DNA from: an uncultured Prevotellaceae bacterium
Lineage (GTDB): Bacteria > Bacteroidota > Bacteroidia > Bacteroidales > Bacteroidaceae
DNA length: 64,000 bases
Assembly: GCA_937898415.1 (NCBI GenBank)
Contig: CALDLA010000067.1
Span: 1 to 64,000, forward strand
Direction of reading: 5' to 3'
Shown: positions 59,702 to 64,000 of the stretch, piece after piece
Layout: every line of letters begins with the position of its first letter
Numbering within the stretch: position 1 is the stretch's first letter
Translations under genes and position numbers: made by a program
Notes under the pieces: model-generated
Told to the model about the DNA's origin: nothing
The model's input: only the letters and a program-made list of their open reading frames with translations
Database searches by the model: none

Positions 59702-60841
59702 TTATCTTGCAATAATATTTTTCTGATTGACAAAAGTTCTTAAGTCTGTTGAATCATTAAAGTTCTTCAAACTCCATATCTGTACAATACCCAAACGAAC
59801 GCCTTTAGCTTTCAGCATACGATTCAGGTGATCGGTATAATAGTTGGGGATTTTTCGTTTATTGTTGTTTGTCTCGAACAACCCAGTTGCTAAATGTCTT
59901 TCTTCAGCTATTTTACAGACCATCTTAGCCCTGTTTACCGCAGCAGTCCAATCCTCCTTGGACTTACCAATTCTATAATCGTCAAATCCTATGATATCCA
60001 CATACGCATCCCCTGGATACCGCTCCATATATTCTTCTTCAGTATTCCTATATCTATCGGAGCAATAAGCCCAAAGAATCTGAGCATTGGGGGCATGTTT
60101 CTTAATGGTCTGTTCGGTCAATATGAAGAAGCGCTTATAGTCTTCTGCTGACACATACTTGGCACCCCACCACATCCAGCTGTCTTCCCATTCATGCCAA
60201 AGACGGAATATAAAAGGTATGGGCTTCCCTTGGTCATCTACAAACTTATTGATGATGCCGGCAACCTCCTTGCATCGGTCAACGAACCATTCCCGAGGCT
60301 TTTTGTAACTCTTGGCATTATCCTTGCCCGACACGTTTCCCTTCCCACATAGCTCACCGCTATTCTCCAGTATTTCCTTGATAACATAGCGATGCTTGAC
60401 AGGATAACCGAGGTTCTTTTTGTTATTAGTATATCGGAACCCTGCTGTTGTCGGGAACCCTGAAGGAACGTATGGATTCTCCAGATGCCACGAGAAACTG
60501 GCTATGGCTCGACGCTCACGCCATGAATCCTTGACTATCTTTATCAGGTTTTCTTTTGCATTTTGAATCATTTTCGGTCTAAACCAAGTGCCACTGGCAT
60601 AGTGGAAATCTACGCCGTATATTTGCGGCTGGCATTGAAGCACTCGTCCATAGACGGAATGCAAGATCCCGTCCTTCCTGGGATTATAGAAATTGTATTG
60701 GCTGTAATAGGTTTGCCCGTTTTTGGCTGCGCGCATCAGTTCTTTCTTTACTGAAGCAGCATCACTCCAATGTTGTGCCATAGAAGTCACTGATGTCATC
60801 AGACAGCACAAGGCAAGCAATATGCTACGACACGTCTTCAT
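59702..60841 (-). CDS. GH26-family glycoside hydrolase in an exopolysaccharide cluster
   Basis: The 379-residue secreted product has a GH26 barrel with acid/base Glu217 in RLWHEWEDSW and nucleophile Glu323 in GLFETN. GH26 enzymes are mainly beta-mannanases and some beta-1,3-xylanases or lichenases. It is encoded between glycosyltransferase genes: its start overlaps the upstream ATP-grasp gene by 4 bases. It may therefore trim or release a self-made polysaccharide instead of digesting food glycan. Confidence 0.85.
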   Translation of the reverse strand: MKTCRSILLALCCLMTSVTSMAQHWSDAASVKKELMRAAKNGQTYYSQYNFYNPRKDGILHSVYGRVLQCQPQIYGVDFHYASGTWFRPKMIQNAKENLIKIVKDSWRERRAIASFSWHLENPYVPSGFPTTAGFRYTNNKKNLGYPVKHRYVIKEILENSGELCGKGNVSGKDNAKSYKKPREWFVDRCKEVAGIINKFVDDQGKPIPFIFRLWHEWEDSWMWWGAKYVSAEDYKRFFILTEQTIKKHAPNAQILWAYCSDRYRNTEEEYMERYPGDAYVDIIGFDDYRIGKSKEDWTAAVNRAKMVCKIAEERHLATGLFETNNNKRKIPNYYTDHLNRMLKAKGVRLGIVQIWSLKNFNDSTDLRTFVNQKNIIAR

Positions 60842-61746
60842 CTTTTATCAATTGGTAGTACAGTTAACTCACCCAACTGGTCGAGGAACTCCTGCGTAAA
60901 ATGACTCATATATCCGCCACTTGATGTAAGTGTAAGTTCTCCGAAATAAATATGTCCATTGACCTCATAAAGATCTACCCGCATTTGTGGATGTCCTTTG
61001 GAAAGGAGTGATGCAATACGCAACATATCGTCAAGACGAGCAGGCTTAGGCATAAGTTTATGTTCTGGTATGTAATGAGAGGAATAGCGCAGGAACTCTG
61101 GATGAACATTCCAGTCGCAGTCATACAGACCTATCTCACAATAATATTTATCATGACGGTTGCTGTAGCATACGATAAATTCCGGTTTACCGTCAAAAGC
61201 CCAAATCTTGTAGTCGACAAGTGATTGTGATTCGTTAGGTTGTGTACTTCCGTCAAGAAGTTCTTCCGCGATAACGCATGGCTTAATATATTTGTAATGT
61301 TCTTCACCAGTGAGTATACCGTATGGTGACTGAAGTGTCTTTTTGAAATGCTGAAGCGTTATTTCTTTATCAAGTGTCTTTTTGTCGGCACATACTACCA
61401 CATCACCACTACCGTTGTTGCATTTCATAACAAACCGTTGAGGCAACTTGTCCCAGTCAATCTCTTCCGCAGTGTCCCACTTGCCTATTAGCGGAATGAG
61501 ATAATTTTCGAGGCCATAGTCCTTCACATAGTCCCTTACATGATATTTGTCTGCCAACATTGGCCACTGGCTCGTATCTCCATAAAACTTCATCCAATTG
61601 ATTTTCTCATTGATATCCTTTGGGCACTCAAAGTCAGGCCACCGATGCAGTTTGTAGAAGAATTTCAGTCGAGCCACCCGCATCGGTGTCAAGATACGAA
61701 GCCTTGCAAGTAGACCGACAAAGAAGAGGATGATTATCTTGCTCAT
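60838..61746 (-). CDS. TupA-like ATP-grasp protein
   Basis: The 302-residue product has a hydrophobic N-terminus and the TupA-like ATP-grasp pattern: INEKINWMKFY, LADKYHVRDYV, PQRFVMKCNNGSG and VDLYEVNGHIYFGELTLTSSGG with metal ligands near the end. Such proteins occur in capsule and teichuronopeptide clusters and are thought to attach amino acids or similar groups to glycans by ATP-dependent ligation. It overlaps both neighbours by 4 bases. Confidence 0.87.
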   Translation of the reverse strand: MSKIIILFFVGLLARLRILTPMRVARLKFFYKLHRWPDFECPKDINEKINWMKFYGDTSQWPMLADKYHVRDYVKDYGLENYLIPLIGKWDTAEEIDWDKLPQRFVMKCNNGSGDVVVCADKKTLDKEITLQHFKKTLQSPYGILTGEEHYKYIKPCVIAEELLDGSTQPNESQSLVDYKIWAFDGKPEFIVCYSNRHDKYYCEIGLYDCDWNVHPEFLRYSSHYIPEHKLMPKPARLDDMLRIASLLSKGHPQMRVDLYEVNGHIYFGELTLTSSGGYMSHFTQEFLDQLGELTVLPIDKR

Positions 61747-62774
61747 AGTATTCCGATCTTCTTCAAAAGTTCTTTTGTAATAATATTGCGCACATCATAT
61801 TTCTTAGCGTCAATCTGACACAACTCTTTCATTTTGTCAATGTCATATTTGCCTTCAATACATTCTTTCATTTTATTTGCCAATGCTTTCGCATCATGAA
61901 CAGGAATGAACAGTCCCGTTTCGCCTTCTTTCACAAATTGGCTGTTATGAGCCCAATCAGTAATAATCATCGGTAATCCTGCCACAAAGGCATCAATAAA
62001 AATACCGGCAAAGCCTTCTCCCCTCCAGCATGTCGGGAATAGCAGCATATCGTAGGTAGCCAGCCTGTCGTATCCATCTTTCTGTCGCATATCAAGGAAC
62101 CCCTGATAATTTACATTTGGCAATCCGGATATTCCGTCCTCAAAGGTCGTTCTGTAGTCATTGGCCACCTTTCCATAAAAGTCAACAACATACCGTTCCT
62201 GCATCCCCCATTCATTCAGAAGCTTTGCCGCTGCCAAAATTTCATTGCATCCTTTCTCTGCCATGATACGTGAAAGGAATACAAAACGCAAAATACCTAT
62301 AGGCTTATTTACCTTTGGAAGATAATCGATGCGTTTGAAATTGGGAACCTGAATAACTCCTTTCACACCACATCCCTCCAACTGTCGAAGCATCAAAGGA
62401 CTCTCCACAAGCGTATGCTTGGCATATCCAATGACATCTGCATTAAACACGCCATTCTTCACCTTATTCCCCAGGGTTCCACCAATTACCCAATGAACGA
62501 CATCGCGCTTGAGGTTCAATTTCCTGAACCACTTCAACATACTATATATATTCAAGGCGGAAGTGGAAAGGACGATAGTAGCTTGGGGCTTAGTGACCAC
62601 AGACCATAATGCCTGCAAATAAACCCACGGGTGCTTACGCTTTTTGTAAAAGTCCAAGACCGTTACCTTGCAGTGCTTTTTCAGTTCTGCAATAATATAT
62701 TGGTTCTTCGCTGTTTCCCCGTCAATAGGAGCACGTCCTTGGTTGATCCAGCCTACGAATATAACCTCTTTCAT
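61743..62774 (-). CDS. GT4-family glycosyltransferase
   Basis: The 343-residue product is a GT-B enzyme. It starts MKEVIFVGWINQGRAPIDG; the C-terminal half has RFVFLSRIMAEKGCNEILAA and the GT4 EGFAGIFIDAFVAGLPMI motif (E-x7-E equivalent with Asp at the second site). It transfers a sugar from a nucleotide donor in polysaccharide assembly. It ends with a 4-base overlap with the ATP-grasp gene. Confidence 0.9.
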   Translation of the reverse strand: MKEVIFVGWINQGRAPIDGETAKNQYIIAELKKHCKVTVLDFYKKRKHPWVYLQALWSVVTKPQATIVLSTSALNIYSMLKWFRKLNLKRDVVHWVIGGTLGNKVKNGVFNADVIGYAKHTLVESPLMLRQLEGCGVKGVIQVPNFKRIDYLPKVNKPIGILRFVFLSRIMAEKGCNEILAAAKLLNEWGMQERYVVDFYGKVANDYRTTFEDGISGLPNVNYQGFLDMRQKDGYDRLATYDMLLFPTCWRGEGFAGIFIDAFVAGLPMIITDWAHNSQFVKEGETGLFIPVHDAKALANKMKECIEGKYDIDKMKELCQIDAKKYDVRNIITKELLKKIGIL

Positions 62775-62786
62775 ACTGTCTGGTTT

Positions 62787-63401
62787 TTATTCGGAAACAG
62801 GCCATCGTCTTCTAATAAACCTGCCTGGATTGTTATAATTCAAGACTCTTGCAGGGACTCCTGCAGCCGTTGCATTTTCCGGAATATCCTTGGTCACGAT
62901 AGCACCGGCTCCAATTGTAGCATTATTGCCTATTTTCACACCCTCGACAATACACGAATGGGGACCAATATATACACCATCGCCAATGATGGAGTATGTG
63001 CTGCTGTTCGTTCCTATATTGACAAATTGGGAAATGCCTACATTGTTTCCTATGATGGTCCCTCCATTGATGGCGATGCACATGCCTCCTTGTGCTCCTA
63101 TAGTAAAACCATACCCGATTCTTGTTCTCGTTGGGAGAGCCACTAAAGCCTTTCTTTTGGCACGTGCACACATGAGTTTGCAAAGGGGATACAGCCATCC
63201 TTTATATTGACATAGTCTCAGCCAAAAAAGCACAGAGGAGTTGTACGGCTTCAGACTCTGAAGAATGATGGTAAGTGTTGATTCCTTTTTGCCGTAACGT
63301 CTGAATCTGTCACTTCTGATAAGCGTCACACAATCCTTGTAATTCTCTGCAATGGGAATGTGTATTTGCTTTCCGTTCAACTCATAAACTTCAGTTCTCA
63401 T
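62787..63401 (-). CDS. Left-handed beta-helix (hexapeptide) acyltransferase, CysE-like
   Basis: The 204-residue product has a helical N-terminal region and a C-terminal left-handed beta-helix with hexapeptide repeats (TIIGNNVGISQFVNIG, VKIGNNATIGAGAIVTKDIP, AAGVPARVL). It resembles serine acetyltransferases used in capsule clusters to O-acetylate sugars. It lies 12 bases before the GT4 gene and 16 bases after another acyltransferase gene. Confidence 0.9.
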   Translation of the reverse strand: MRTEVYELNGKQIHIPIAENYKDCVTLIRSDRFRRYGKKESTLTIILQSLKPYNSSVLFWLRLCQYKGWLYPLCKLMCARAKRKALVALPTRTRIGYGFTIGAQGGMCIAINGGTIIGNNVGISQFVNIGTNSSTYSIIGDGVYIGPHSCIVEGVKIGNNATIGAGAIVTKDIPENATAAGVPARVLNYNNPGRFIRRRWPVSE

Positions 63402-63417
63402 TCTATTTAATCTCCAT

Positions 63418-63978
63418 CTATTCTGTTTTACGATAACTAATGACCTTTGCCGGAATCCCAGCTACAATTGCATTGTCGGGAATGTCTTTGTTGACAAGTG
63501 CACCAGCACCTATGGTGACATTGTCGCCTATGGTGACAGGGCCGATAATGATTGCCCCAGAACCTACATAGCAATTGTCACCAACATTGATGTCGCTAAA
63601 TTCAGTTTGTGATTTCTTGCCAAAAAGAACCATAGGCATTACTGAGCAATTCTTTCCTATATGTGTGGTGGGACCAATCCGTACAAATCCCTGATGACGA
63701 GGAAAGAAACCTGGTCCTACGGTGTTCGGCATAATGAACAGTTGCGACTTCAACTTCAGTCGTCTGTAGTTCCACCACCAAAAGATATATGGTATTTGCT
63801 GAAACAGATTTCGCCGCTTGTTCAGCCAATACTCATAATGGCGCAGAGTGACCATGAATGCACGTATGTAATACTCATCACTGCGGGTAATCCACTTGAT
63901 GAACAGACGATACGGCTTATGGCACATAGCCTGATCAGCCTGCAGATATGCCTTGAGTTCTTTTTTTGATTGTATCAT
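63418..63978 (-). CDS. Hexapeptide-repeat acyltransferase
   Basis: The 186-residue product has about 85 residues of helical and aromatic-rich sequence followed by hexapeptide repeats (THIGKNCSVMPMVLFG, INVGDNCYVGSGAIIIGPV, VTIGAGALVNKDIPDNAIVAGIPAKV). It is related to the adjacent acyltransferase and probably acetylates a sugar in the same polymer. It is the first gene visible in the cluster; only 22 bases remain to the window edge, so the promoter and further genes lie outside. Confidence 0.88.
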   Translation of the reverse strand: MIQSKKELKAYLQADQAMCHKPYRLFIKWITRSDEYYIRAFMVTLRHYEYWLNKRRNLFQQIPYIFWWWNYRRLKLKSQLFIMPNTVGPGFFPRHQGFVRIGPTTHIGKNCSVMPMVLFGKKSQTEFSDINVGDNCYVGSGAIIIGPVTIGDNVTIGAGALVNKDIPDNAIVAGIPAKVISYRKTE

Positions 63979-64000
63979 TGTTTATCATTATGAATTATTA

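Noticed and set aside
1..64000. tRNA, rRNA, insertion sequences, prophage or integrative-element genes
   Set aside because: Intergenic regions are short and no cloverleaf, transposase, integrase or phage structural protein was recognised.

Overview
The window looks like chromosome of a gut or rumen Bacteroidota, most probably Prevotella or a close relative (Xylanibacter/Segatella). The reasons are a SusC/SusD pair, many Sec- and lipoprotein-exported glycoside hydrolases, TAnnTTTG-type -7 promoter boxes, BlaI/M56 regulation, and Prevotella-style C-terminal tails ending in GLYI..GRK. I see no rRNA, tRNA, CRISPR array or insertion sequence. No gap between genes exceeds 300 bases; the longest is about 225 (20444-20668).

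Layout. (1) 1-8.8 kb: a GH10-CE1 xylanase/esterase cut by the left edge, diverging from a CotH-type protein and a GH43 enzyme, then a beta-helix GH10 xylanase on the minus strand. (2) 6.3-17.5 kb: a minus-strand operon in transcription order GH43, GH5, TonB-dependent receptor, ECF S-component-like protein, bifunctional esterase, GH95, GH10. (3) 17.5-27.8 kb: BlaI and an M56 sensor with three operator palindromes, a large outer-membrane barrel protein, and a second barrel protein followed by an iron alcohol dehydrogenase and an SDR. (4) 27.9-37.2 kb: a tight six-gene run of AAA ATPase, two tandem copies of a two-gene module (multi-TM/TPR-like membrane protein plus CxxCH beta-propeller lipoprotein), and a CE6-CE1 double esterase. 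(5) 37.4-44.8 kb: SusC, SusD, SusE/F-like lipoprotein and FISUMP-like lipoprotein, closed by a clear terminator. (6) 45-58.7 kb: GH3, a divergent GH43-GH43-GH9-aldo/keto reductase operon, and a GH3-GH97 pair. (7) 58.7-64 kb: an AT-richer exopolysaccharide cluster (two acyltransferases, GT4, TupA-like ATP-grasp, GH26, Alg14-like and Alg13-like proteins) cut by the right edge.

Taken together, the enzymes fit depolymerisation of decorated plant xylan and associated beta-glucans. GH10, GH5 and GH9 would cut backbones; GH43, GH3, GH95 and GH97 would remove side chains and process oligosaccharides; CE1, CE6 and the SGNH/alpha-beta esterases would remove acetyl and feruloyl groups; SusCD would import oligosaccharides. 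No hybrid two-component, ECF sigma/anti-sigma or AraC regulator lies in the window, so control is probably encoded elsewhere.

The least explained items are the duplicated CxxCH propeller/membrane module; a set of seven heptanucleotide tandem arrays built into five coding regions; a short leader ORF whose mRNA can form a 14-bp stem burying the start codon of the barrel-protein gene at 27820; and a BlaR1-like protease whose sensor domain is not a penicillin-binding domain.
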